Shown one piece after another: positions 45,833 through 53,438 of a DNA stretch of 64,000 nucleotides; position 1 is the first letter of the stretch, and the number at the start of each line of letters is the position of its first letter. This stretch comes from an uncultured Gemmata sp. (lineage in GTDB: Bacteria > Planctomycetota > Planctomycetia > Gemmatales > Gemmataceae), in NCBI GenBank assembly GCA_937924775.1, contig CALDUT010000003.1, positions 1 through 64,000 of the forward strand. The letters run 5' to 3'. The position numbers and the translations under genes are program-made. Below the pieces are notes generated by a model. The model was not told the origin of the DNA. It worked only from the letters and a program-made list of their open reading frames with translations, and searched no databases.

Positions 45833-46936
45833 ATGAGTCGGGTACTGATCGCTTTTCTCGTCGTTGTTGTCAGCAGCGTCGATCCCAGCGCCACCCGGGG
45901 CGATTGGCCGCTTTTCCGCGGCGACCCACTCATGACCGGAACTCGTCCCACGGCCAAACTACCCGATCCGTTAGAGATCCGGTGGGAATTCAAAACCGGG
46001 GATGGCATTGAAGGAGCCCCGGCGATTGTCGATGGCGTTGTCTACATTGCCTCACTGGATCGGCACCTGTACGCTCTCGACCTCGCCACCGGCCAGCAGA
46101 AGTGGAAAGTGCGACTCGGGGCCATGAAAGCCCCCCCGAGTGTTCGTGGTGACCGCGTCTATGTCGGCAATCTCGACGGTATCTTTTACTGCCTGAAAAC
46201 CCGCGATGGCTCCAAGGTGTGGGAATTCGAGACGATGGGTGAAATCGTTGCTGGCTGCAATTTCCACGGGGACAATATTCTGATCGGTTCCCACGATTCC
46301 ACCTTCTACTGCCTCAATAACGAAGGTAAGAAAGTGTGGGAGGTGAAGACGGATGGACCGATCAACGGGGCTCCCGCGGTGGTCGGTGACACCACCTTCG
46401 TGGCCGGGTGCGATAGCATTTTGCACATTTTGGATGCACGAACTGGTCGGGAATTAGGCACTGTGGAACTCGATGGCCAAGCCGCCGCCACCGCGGCCGT
46501 CGCCAACGATCACGCATACATCGGGACTATGGCCAATACCGTGGTCGCGGTTGATCTGAAAACCAAGAAGAAAGTCTGGTCGTTTGAAGCTCCGGTGCGG
46601 CAGCAGCCGTTCTATGCCTCGGCCGCCGCAGCCGAGCTGATCGTGGCCGCCAGCCGCGATAAAAAGGTGTATGGTTTGGACCCCAAGACCGGTAAAGCTC
46701 TCTGGAGTTTCATGACCGCGGGCCAAGTCGATGCTTCGCCAGTGGTCGCCGGAGGGCGAGTGTATGTTGGCTGCCTCAACGATGAGGGGAATTTTTACGT
46801 TCTCGATCTCAAAACCGGCAAAAAACTCCAAGAACTGGAACTGGATGCCGCGGTGACGGGTTCGGCCGCTGTCGGCCCGGATTGTTTGGTGGTGGGCACG
46901 GATCGCGGCCGCGTTTACTGCCTGGGCAAAAAATGA
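45833..46936 (+). CDS. Secreted PQQ-type beta-propeller protein
   Basis: A 367-residue propeller with a signal peptide (MSRVLIAFLVVVVSSVDPSATRG) and then DWPLFRGDPLMTGT, a start shared by many planctomycete PQQ-like proteins. Blades are LYALDLATGQQKWKV, FYCLKTRDGSKVWEF, FYCLNNEGKKVWEV, LHILDARTGRELGTV, VVAVDLKTKKKVWSF, VYGLDPKTGKALWSF and FYVLDLKTGKKLQEL. It is shorter than the two at 37-41 kb and lies 70 bp after the iron ADH on the same strand. It may belong to the same expression unit, but an extracytoplasmic propeller's role beside cytosolic enzymes is unclear. Confidence 0.85.
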   Translation: MSRVLIAFLVVVVSSVDPSATRGDWPLFRGDPLMTGTRPTAKLPDPLEIRWEFKTGDGIEGAPAIVDGVVYIASLDRHLYALDLATGQQKWKVRLGAMKAPPSVRGDRVYVGNLDGIFYCLKTRDGSKVWEFETMGEIVAGCNFHGDNILIGSHDSTFYCLNNEGKKVWEVKTDGPINGAPAVVGDTTFVAGCDSILHILDARTGRELGTVELDGQAAATAAVANDHAYIGTMANTVVAVDLKTKKKVWSFEAPVRQQPFYASAAAAELIVAASRDKKVYGLDPKTGKALWSFMTAGQVDASPVVAGGRVYVGCLNDEGNFYVLDLKTGKKLQELELDAAVTGSAAVGPDCLVVGTDRGRVYCLGKK

Positions 46937-47055
46937 GAATTTGCGGAGAATAATGACCCCCGAGCATGTTGGCCCCCTGATCCCAACCCACCACCGCGTG
47001 CTGCACTGTCTCCGGCATCCCCGAAGCTCTTGATCCTCTACACTACAGACCCGCT

Positions 47056-48435
47056 ATGACTGTCAGCGCTGCCGAACAAGAAAAAACCGGGCTGGGTAAC
47101 TATTTCATTGCCAACTACCCGCCGTTTTCCTTCTGGAAGAATACCTTCCTGCCCGAAGCCTACGCCGCCCTCGAACGCCCGCCGCGGCCCAAGGTGCCCC
47201 TAGGGCTTTATTTGCACATCCCCTTTTGCCGAAAACGCTGCAAATTCTGCTACTTCCGCGTTTACACCGACAAAAACGCCAGCGACATCGCCACCTACCT
47301 CGACGCCATCGTTCGCGAAGTGCAACTTCTGGCCAACACCCCCTGCGTCGGCGGGCGGCCACTCGATTACGTCTATTTCGGCGGCGGAACGCCTTCGTAC
47401 CTCAGTGCCGCCCAACTCGACGACCTGATGACCCGGCTGCGGGTCATCCTGCCGTGGGATGCCGCGCGCGAAGTCACGTTTGAATGCGAACCGGGCACTC
47501 TGCAGAAGCACAAATTAGAAACGCTCCGCCGCCACGGGATTACTCGTTTAAGCCTGGGTGTGGAGAATTTCAACCCGGAAATTCTTCAGTATAACGGCCG
47601 CGCCCACCTGGAGGAGGAGATTTATCGGGCCTACGGCTGGGCCCGGGAATTGGGCTTTCCTCAAATCAACATCGACCTCATCGCCGGAATGGTGGGGGAA
47701 GATTGGGACAACTGGAAACGCTGCGTCCAAAAAACGCTCGCATTGGCCCCCGATTGCGTCACGATCTATCAGATGGAGTTGCCCTACAACACCGTCTTTT
47801 CCAAAGAAATCCAGCAGTTTCAGGCAAACTCCGACCGCTCTGCCCGAATGACTCTCGAATTGGCCGCGCCGCCGGAAACCCCGGGTTTAGACCTCACGAT
47901 CGCCGATTGGCCCACCAAACGGGCCTGGGTGCGATACGCCTTCGACGAATTTGTGAAAAACGGTTACGAAATCTCCAGTGCCACCACCGTGGTGAAAAAC
48001 AAAGCCACGACTCGCTTCATTTACCGCGAAGCCCTCTGGCGCGGAGCCGACATGTTCGGCACCGGGGTGGCCTCCTTTGGCCACATCAACGGCGTTCACA
48101 TTCAAAATGTCGATACCTGGGAGGCCTACATTGAGAAATTACAAAACGGCCAATGGCCCTTCGGCCGCGCCTTCCCCACCACCGAACGCGACCGCCTGAT
48201 CCGCGAAGTGGTATTGCTCCTGAAAACCGGCCATCTCGATGTCGCGTATTTCCAAGACAAATACGGCGTCGATATTCGCCGCGAGTTTGCGGATGTTCTG
48301 GACCAACTGACCCGAGATGGTTGGCTCACAATCCGCGGCGAGAGTATCGATTGCACCCCGGAAGGACTGATTCAGATCGATCGCCACTTACCGGTGTTCT
48401 TCGATCCCCAATATATCAGCTCCCGATACACATAG
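47056..48435 (+). CDS. HemN-like radical SAM protein
   Basis: A 459-residue radical SAM enzyme. The cluster motif is C58-x3-C62-x2-C65 in IPFCRKRCKFCYF, followed by YVYFGGGTPSYLSAAQLDDLM, EVTFECEPGTL, RLSLGVENFNPEIL and INIDLIAGMVGE, the HemN/HemW core. A winged-helix HemN C-terminal domain is present (about 385-440: VVLLLKTGHLDVAYFQDKYGVDIRREF). Such proteins include coproporphyrinogen dehydrogenase, heme chaperones and class C radical SAM methylases. The fourth Cys of true HemN (CxFCxC) is replaced (CYF), so a heme-pathway role is less likely. The next gene, a lipoyl-domain protein, starts 29 bp on. Confidence 0.8.
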   Translation: MTVSAAEQEKTGLGNYFIANYPPFSFWKNTFLPEAYAALERPPRPKVPLGLYLHIPFCRKRCKFCYFRVYTDKNASDIATYLDAIVREVQLLANTPCVGGRPLDYVYFGGGTPSYLSAAQLDDLMTRLRVILPWDAAREVTFECEPGTLQKHKLETLRRHGITRLSLGVENFNPEILQYNGRAHLEEEIYRAYGWARELGFPQINIDLIAGMVGEDWDNWKRCVQKTLALAPDCVTIYQMELPYNTVFSKEIQQFQANSDRSARMTLELAAPPETPGLDLTIADWPTKRAWVRYAFDEFVKNGYEISSATTVVKNKATTRFIYREALWRGADMFGTGVASFGHINGVHIQNVDTWEAYIEKLQNGQWPFGRAFPTTERDRLIREVVLLLKTGHLDVAYFQDKYGVDIRREFADVLDQLTRDGWLTIRGESIDCTPEGLIQIDRHLPVFFDPQYISSRYT

Positions 48436-48464
48436 CCGCTGCAACGGCACGTTCAGCGAGGGTG

Positions 48465-48938
48465 ATGAAGCCTATGCCCGCGTCGCGGACCTTCCTGATG
48501 GGCCAGTACCCGGCCGAACTGCCGGGAGAACTGCGGTATTGCAAAAATCATATGTGGTGTCGCGTCGGCCCCGACGGCATCCACACCTTTGGATTCACCG
48601 CATATGCGGTGCGGCTCATGCAGGATGTGTATTTTCTGGAATGGCGCATCGAGCCGGGATGGGTGAGTGCGAAGCAAGAAATCGGTTTCATCGAAACGCA
48701 GAAAGCCACCTCCGGGCTTTACGCTCCCCTGAGTGGCCGGATCGTGCAGTTCAACGCCGCCTTACTCACCGACCCCGGCACCATCAACCTCGATAATTAC
48801 GGCGCAGGCTGGCTATTTCAACTGCAAGGCGATATCCGCGAAACCTTGGATGTAGATGCATACTACAGCCATCTCGAAACCGGCTGGGAGAACACCCAAC
48901 GGCTCCTGAAAGGCCAAATCAACGCCGCCGGCGACTGA
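48465..48938 (+). CDS. Orphan GcvH-like lipoyl-domain protein
   Basis: A 157-residue protein with the glycine-cleavage H-protein fold. Matching blocks are LRYCKNHMWCRVGPDGIHTFGFTAYAV, VYFLEWRIEPGWVSAKQEIGFIE, TQKATSGLYAPLSGRIVQFN and NLDNYGAGWLFQLQG. K80 in ETQKATSG is at the lipoylated-lysine position. No gcvP, gcvT or lpd is nearby. In a run with a radical SAM protein and a ferredoxin it may serve as a swinging-arm carrier in another reaction. The start is uncertain: ATG 48465 has a purine-rich GAGG only about 3 nt upstream, and ATG 48474 has wider spacing. Confidence 0.75.
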   Translation: MKPMPASRTFLMGQYPAELPGELRYCKNHMWCRVGPDGIHTFGFTAYAVRLMQDVYFLEWRIEPGWVSAKQEIGFIETQKATSGLYAPLSGRIVQFNAALLTDPGTINLDNYGAGWLFQLQGDIRETLDVDAYYSHLETGWENTQRLLKGQINAAGD

Positions 48939-49063
48939 TCCAACTGAAAACAGGGGTTCCTGAGACGACAAATCAATACGGCTGGCGAGTCCATGGTTGT
49001 TCCTTCGCCTCGCGGTGGATACGATCAACTCCAGATTTGCACGCCCCACCCACCGGAGTTCCT

Positions 49064-50137
49064 ATGGCCCGTTCGCGTGTCACGGTTGTTCTTTCGCAAG
49101 CCCCCGGCAAGCATCCCGGCAAGCGGGCTTTGGAAGAAAGCATCGTTGCCGCCCTCCTGATGGAGCCGGACCTCGAGGTTTCAGTCGTCCCCAATCTGTA
49201 CGATCTTCACCCGGATCACACCGGCTTGCTGTTTCTAGGGTCGGTTCGCGGCGACATGGTGGTACTATCGTGGTTGTACCCCCGGGCCGCCTTCTGGCTG
49301 TTGGATCGCAACGGCATTAAAGGTCGCTTCGGAGCCACGCAACTCAAACCGCCGTCCGACGACGAGGACGAGGCCGACGTCGAAACCGACACCCCGGTGG
49401 AGAAACCCGAACCCATCGGCGCCAGCGGCAACATCCCGGAACGCTATATCTACACCCTCGATCTGCGGGATTCCAACAAATATGAAGACTACATCGCCGA
49501 AGTGAAACGGATTGCCGCCGAGTGCCGCGAACGCTGGGAAGCGCAAGCTCAAACCTCAGCCGCGGCAAGTCCCACACTCTTACAATTGGGTTTGGCCAAA
49601 CCGACTTCCGCCGCCCCCGCAGCCGCGAATGAACCGTCTCCGGAAGCTCCCCGGGCCTTCACGCCGGAAGCCCTCCTAGCCCCCACCGGCCGCCGCTGGT
49701 ACCCGGTGATCGACTACAACCGCTGCACCAACTGCCTCGAATGTCTCGACTTCTGCCTCTTTGGCGTCTATGGGGTCGATGCCTTCGATCGGATCATCGT
49801 GGAAAACCAAGATCAATGCAAAAAAGGTTGCCCGGCATGCAGTCGCGTGTGCCCTCAGCAGGCCATCATGTTCCCCGAATACAAGTCGCCGGCCATCGCT
49901 GGGGCCGACACCGGGCCCGTCGGCGGGCTGAAAATCGACCTCAGCCGGCTTTTCGGTGGCGATTCGGGCGATGCCTTGGCACTAGCGGTGCAAGAACGTG
50001 ACCGCGAACTGGTCAACGACGGTCGCGCCGCGGTGGGTATGACCGTCGGCATTCCCAAACGCCAAGCTCACAAACCTTCAGGCCCCCAGGATGAACTCGA
50101 TAAACTTGTCGCTGACCTCGACAACCTCGAGCTGTGA
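49064..50137 (+). CDS. 2x[4Fe-4S] ferredoxin-type protein with an N-terminal domain
   Basis: A 357-residue protein. An N-terminal domain (about 1-155: VTVVLSQAPGKHPGKRALEESIVAALL, GLLFLGSVRGDMVVLSWLYPRAAFWLLD) is joined by an acidic then an Ala/Pro-rich linker. The ferredoxin domain has two cluster motifs, C221-x2-C224-x2-C227-x3-C231 and C252-x3-C256-x2-C259-x3-C263. It should carry electrons, plausibly to the radical SAM protein two genes upstream. I do not recognise the N-terminal domain. ATG 49064 has GGAG 5 nt upstream; an upstream ATG at 49037 lacks one. Confidence 0.8.
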   Translation: MARSRVTVVLSQAPGKHPGKRALEESIVAALLMEPDLEVSVVPNLYDLHPDHTGLLFLGSVRGDMVVLSWLYPRAAFWLLDRNGIKGRFGATQLKPPSDDEDEADVETDTPVEKPEPIGASGNIPERYIYTLDLRDSNKYEDYIAEVKRIAAECRERWEAQAQTSAAASPTLLQLGLAKPTSAAPAAANEPSPEAPRAFTPEALLAPTGRRWYPVIDYNRCTNCLECLDFCLFGVYGVDAFDRIIVENQDQCKKGCPACSRVCPQQAIMFPEYKSPAIAGADTGPVGGLKIDLSRLFGGDSGDALALAVQERDRELVNDGRAAVGMTVGIPKRQAHKPSGPQDELDKLVADLDNLEL

Positions 50138-50206
50138 ATCAGACCCGGCTGTGTGTGGGTGTGGTTCTCACTGGTTCCTCATCGTTTGGCTTCAGATTGA
50201 TGGTGT

Positions 50207-52111
50207 GTGTCGGGAGAGCCATTCCACCCCGGAAAGATGCTCTCCGGCTCTGAATCCCCCCAGTTTATGATGATCGCTCCACACCGCCTGGCCGCAGCCT
50301 ATCAGACAGCTCGGGCAGCGCTTCTCGCCGAACGGGTTGCGTCGGGCTATTGGATCGGGGAACTCTCGACGTCCGCCCTCTCGACAGCCACCGCGATCAT
50401 GACCTTGCACACAGTCGATCCTTTCGCTTATCGCGATCTCATCGATGGCGGGCTGCGCTGGCTAGTTCGTCATCAAAACGCCGACGGCGGCTGGGGCGAC
50501 ACCCCCTTGAGTTTCTCGAACATCTCCACCGCCATGCTGTGCCGCGCGGCCTTCGCCCGGCTGGGGGAAAAAGACTACCCGGAAGCGGTCGCCAAGCTCG
50601 AAAACTATCTGACCACGCATGCTGGCCCAACGGCCGCGGCCCGGGCCGCGGCCATCCGTGCTCGCTATGGCTCAGACCGCACGTTCTCGGTGCCCATTCT
50701 GATGACTTGCGCGCTAGCGGGATTGGTGACGTGGGAAGAAGTTCCCCGCTTGCCATTCGAATTGGCTTGCTTACCCCAAAGCTGGTACCGGTTCGCTCGC
50801 TTACCGGTCGTCAGCTATGCCTTGCCGGCTCTCATCGCTATCGGCCAATGCATTCATCATCATCGTGGTTCGTGGAATCCGATCCGCACTACGGTTCGCG
50901 GGTTCGCCCGCCGGCCGTCGCTGAAGGTGCTGCGGCGGATCCAACCTGCCACTGGGGGTTACTTGGAAGCGACGCCCTTGACCAGTTTCGTCGCCATGGC
51001 GTTGGCGTCGATCCAGCGCCGGCGTTCTTCGGCAGAACTAGAGGTTCTCGACCATGCGGTACGGTTCCTCGTTCAGTCTGTTCGCGACGACGGCAGTTGG
51101 CCGATTGATACCAACCTCGCGACCTGGGTGACGACGTTGAGCGTGAATGCCTTGGCCACTGCGGGCGACCTCGATTCACTCGACTCCGCCGACGCGATCC
51201 GCACATGGCTTTTGAACCAACAGTATAAAGACCGCCATCCCTACACCGGAGCCGATCCCGGGGGCTGGGCATGGACCGACCTTCCCGGGGGGGTTCCCGA
51301 TTGTGACGACACCCCGGGAGCTTTACTCGCCCTCCGCGCTTTGCAGTTGGCGAATACGACTGTGGCTCACCAGGGTCTGAAATGGCTACTTTCCCTGCAA
51401 AATCGCGATGGGGGGTGGCCCACCTTCTGCCGCGGCTGGGGGGCCCTGCCCTTTGATCGCAGTGGAACCGATTTGACGGCTCACGCCCTACGGGCCCTTC
51501 ATGCCTGGCAAGCGCAATCCCCTAGCCTGCCAACCCGCGACGCCGTCGCTCGGGGGCTGGCCTATCTGGCCCGGCAACAGCGGGCGGATGGCTCGTGGCT
51601 GCCCCTGTGGTTCGGCAATCAGCACGCTCCGGACGACATCAACCCGGTCTACGGTACCGCTCGTGTGTTGGCGGCCTACCGCGACTTGGGGCTGGGCGAT
51701 TCGCCAGAATGCCGGCGTGGGGTAGCGTATTTGCTGGCTGTTCAGAATCCGGATGGCGGCTGGGGGGGAGCCCAGGATTGCCCATCGAGCACTGAAGAAA
51801 CCGCTTTGGCAGTGGAAGTCTTGTTGGATTTAGTGGATGGTCCCAAGCCTGAAGCGTCTGCCCATGCAACACCGCCACAAGCCGAAGCGGGCCGAACACG
51901 CTGGCCGGAGGCTGTTGCAAAAGGGGTGACTTGGTTGGTCGAAGCGGTCGAAAGTGGCCGTTTCTGCAAGCCCAGCCCGATCGGGTTCTACTTCGCCAAG
52001 TTATGGTATTACGAGAAGCTCTATCCGCGGATTTTCACCGTCGCAGCCCTTGGGCGAGCGTTGCGGAAGACCACCGATGGCCCGCGCCGGGTCGCGTCTG
52101 GGGATTTATAG
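50207..52111 (+). CDS. Squalene-hopene-cyclase-like class II terpene cyclase
   Basis: A 634-residue protein with the double alpha-barrel pattern of squalene-hopene/sporulenol cyclases. QW-type repeats recur (QNADGGWGDTP, RDDGSWPIDTNLATW, QNRDGGWPTF, QRADGSWLPLWFG, QNPDGGWGG). The protonation motif appears as D365-C-D-D in WAWTDLPGGVPDCDDTPGALLAL, where relatives have DxDDT. GYWIGELSTSALSTATAI near the N-terminus matches the family's first helix. It should cyclise a linear isoprenoid at a membrane surface. No squalene-synthesis genes are in the window. The start is uncertain: GTG 50207, ATG 50237 and ATG 50267 all lack a convincing ribosome-binding site. Confidence 0.8.
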   Translation: MSGEPFHPGKMLSGSESPQFMMIAPHRLAAAYQTARAALLAERVASGYWIGELSTSALSTATAIMTLHTVDPFAYRDLIDGGLRWLVRHQNADGGWGDTPLSFSNISTAMLCRAAFARLGEKDYPEAVAKLENYLTTHAGPTAAARAAAIRARYGSDRTFSVPILMTCALAGLVTWEEVPRLPFELACLPQSWYRFARLPVVSYALPALIAIGQCIHHHRGSWNPIRTTVRGFARRPSLKVLRRIQPATGGYLEATPLTSFVAMALASIQRRRSSAELEVLDHAVRFLVQSVRDDGSWPIDTNLATWVTTLSVNALATAGDLDSLDSADAIRTWLLNQQYKDRHPYTGADPGGWAWTDLPGGVPDCDDTPGALLALRALQLANTTVAHQGLKWLLSLQNRDGGWPTFCRGWGALPFDRSGTDLTAHALRALHAWQAQSPSLPTRDAVARGLAYLARQQRADGSWLPLWFGNQHAPDDINPVYGTARVLAAYRDLGLGDSPECRRGVAYLLAVQNPDGGWGGAQDCPSSTEETALAVEVLLDLVDGPKPEASAHATPPQAEAGRTRWPEAVAKGVTWLVEAVESGRFCKPSPIGFYFAKLWYYEKLYPRIFTVAALGRALRKTTDGPRRVASGDL

Positions 52112-52146
52112 GCACAAATGTCTAGTTAGCGAGCATTTTCCACGGC

Positions 52147-52176
52147 ACTTTTGTATACTTTTGTCTACTTTTGGTG
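52147..52176 (+). repeat. Three 10-bp phased ACTTTTG repeats
   Basis: ACTTTTG occurs at 52147, 52157 and 52167, exactly 10 bp apart (units ACTTTTGTAT, ACTTTTGTCT, ACTTTTGGTG). One helical turn per unit puts the same bases on one face of the DNA. They lie in the AT-rich gap between the cyclase gene and the ThuA gene, ending six bases before the parS-like site. Confidence 0.75.
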
Positions 52177-52181
52177 AAAAA

Positions 52182-52197
52182 TGTTCCACGTGGAACG
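52182..52197. promoter_or_regulatory. parS-like ParB-binding site
   Basis: TGTTCCACGTGGAACG contains the perfect 14-bp palindrome GTTCCACGTGGAAC. It matches the general bacterial chromosomal parS consensus TGTTNCACGTGNAACA at all specified positions except the last. It is also the core of the parS sequence known from Pseudomonas. It lies in non-coding, AT-rich DNA between converging genes, as an intergenic parS would. ParB bound here would spread and load SMC. No parA or parB gene is in the window. Confidence 0.75.
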
Positions 52198-52268
52198 TCG
52201 GCAAATGTCAGAATGTCTATCATCAGAATATGATCTATTAGAATGGCCGGTCCGCTGTGGTGGGACGG

Positions 52269-53225
52269 CTACGGCTTCGCACCGGGTGGAAGAATGGGTT
52301 TGAACTCACCTTTCCCCTTGCGGTCGAGATTCTTGTTCAAGTCGGCGGGGTTGAAATCGACCTTGGCTCCGGTTTCGGGCACGTCCTCTTTCGCGCACCA
52401 TAAAATCGCGTTGACCACAATGCGGCGAAAGTTTTCATCGGCCCAATTGCGGTGGAAATGCCCCCCGGTGAAGCCGAAGCCGCGACCTTGGGCTTTGTCG
52501 TCGCGTTCATACGCCCACGCCAGCGTTTCGATCTGCCCTAAGCGACTTTTGGTGTATGCGGTGCGGCGTGTGGCATCCGGCGGAATAGCTTGCAGAATGG
52601 GTATGACGCCCTTCATATCGTCGACAAAGCGCATGCCGTAGTACCATTCATCGCGGAGGGTGAACGGCCGGACCCCGCGGGTGATCGGATGTTTCGGCAA
52701 ACTGCGAATTTCGGCATCCCAATGGGGATTGATCGAGTAGTCAGGTTCGTAATAACCGCCCATCCAGCCCAAAACCTGTTGGCCATGTTTGGGCAGGTAA
52801 TCCACGGCGTAGTGCAGATTTACCCAGCCTGCGCCGCGGTCGATCTGCTTTTGGAGAAACTCCAACCGCCGTCCTTGTACTGCAGGATGCCCGCCGCGGC
52901 CATCCATATACAGGACAATACAATCCGCGGTTTCGAAGAGTTTTTCATTTTTCGGCCAGCCGTCGCGAGCCATGATGGGAAAGACGTTCGGATTCTGACG
53001 CAGCAGATCACACAGGATGGCGCAACCAGCGAAAAATTCATGCTCTCCGGGACTGTGACTGGCCCGCCCAGCCACCACCAAAATCCTCTTGCCGCGAAAA
53101 TCCGCCGGCGGTTCCACCTCCAATTTCACCTGCGACTGATCGAAAGGGTCCAGCTTCCGCGGTTCTTGACCAGCCCCAGGTAGCGTCGATGTCAGGATCA
53201 CAGCCACTGCGAAAAAACGGCTCAT
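52269..53225 (-). CDS. Secreted ThuA-domain protein
   Basis: A 318-residue protein with a signal peptide (MSRFFAVAVILTSTLPGAGQ). It has a ThuA-like/class-I glutamine-amidotransferase-like fold: KRILVVAGRASHSPGEHEFFAGCAILCDLL, ADCIVLYMDGRGGHP, LHYAVDYLPKHGQQVLGWMGGYYE, HPITRGVRPFTLRDEWYYGMRF and GRGFGFTGGHFHRNWADENFRRIVVNAILWCA. ThuA proteins are linked to trehalose and other sugar use, with no settled reaction. ATG 53225 opens the signal peptide; ATG 53324 adds an unlikely 33 residues. It is the only minus-strand gene within the 42-56 kb stretch. Confidence 0.85.
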   Translation of the reverse strand: MSRFFAVAVILTSTLPGAGQEPRKLDPFDQSQVKLEVEPPADFRGKRILVVAGRASHSPGEHEFFAGCAILCDLLRQNPNVFPIMARDGWPKNEKLFETADCIVLYMDGRGGHPAVQGRRLEFLQKQIDRGAGWVNLHYAVDYLPKHGQQVLGWMGGYYEPDYSINPHWDAEIRSLPKHPITRGVRPFTLRDEWYYGMRFVDDMKGVIPILQAIPPDATRRTAYTKSRLGQIETLAWAYERDDKAQGRGFGFTGGHFHRNWADENFRRIVVNAILWCAKEDVPETGAKVDFNPADLNKNLDRKGKGEFKPILPPGAKP

Positions 53226-53438
53226 GGTGTAAGACTCCGAGGCGCTGGGGGTATATGGCGGGAGTGCGTATATTCCACGAAAATCTGATGAGATAGGCAA
53301 TGCCCGTGCGGTTTTTGATTGCATCGCGCATCGCTTGACGTCAAACTAGCACGGGCTTGCTCAACTTCTCATACCTTAACCTAACCATCCTCCGCGAGTT
53401 TCGCTCGCGCTTCTGGCTGAGCGTGAAAGGTAAACACC

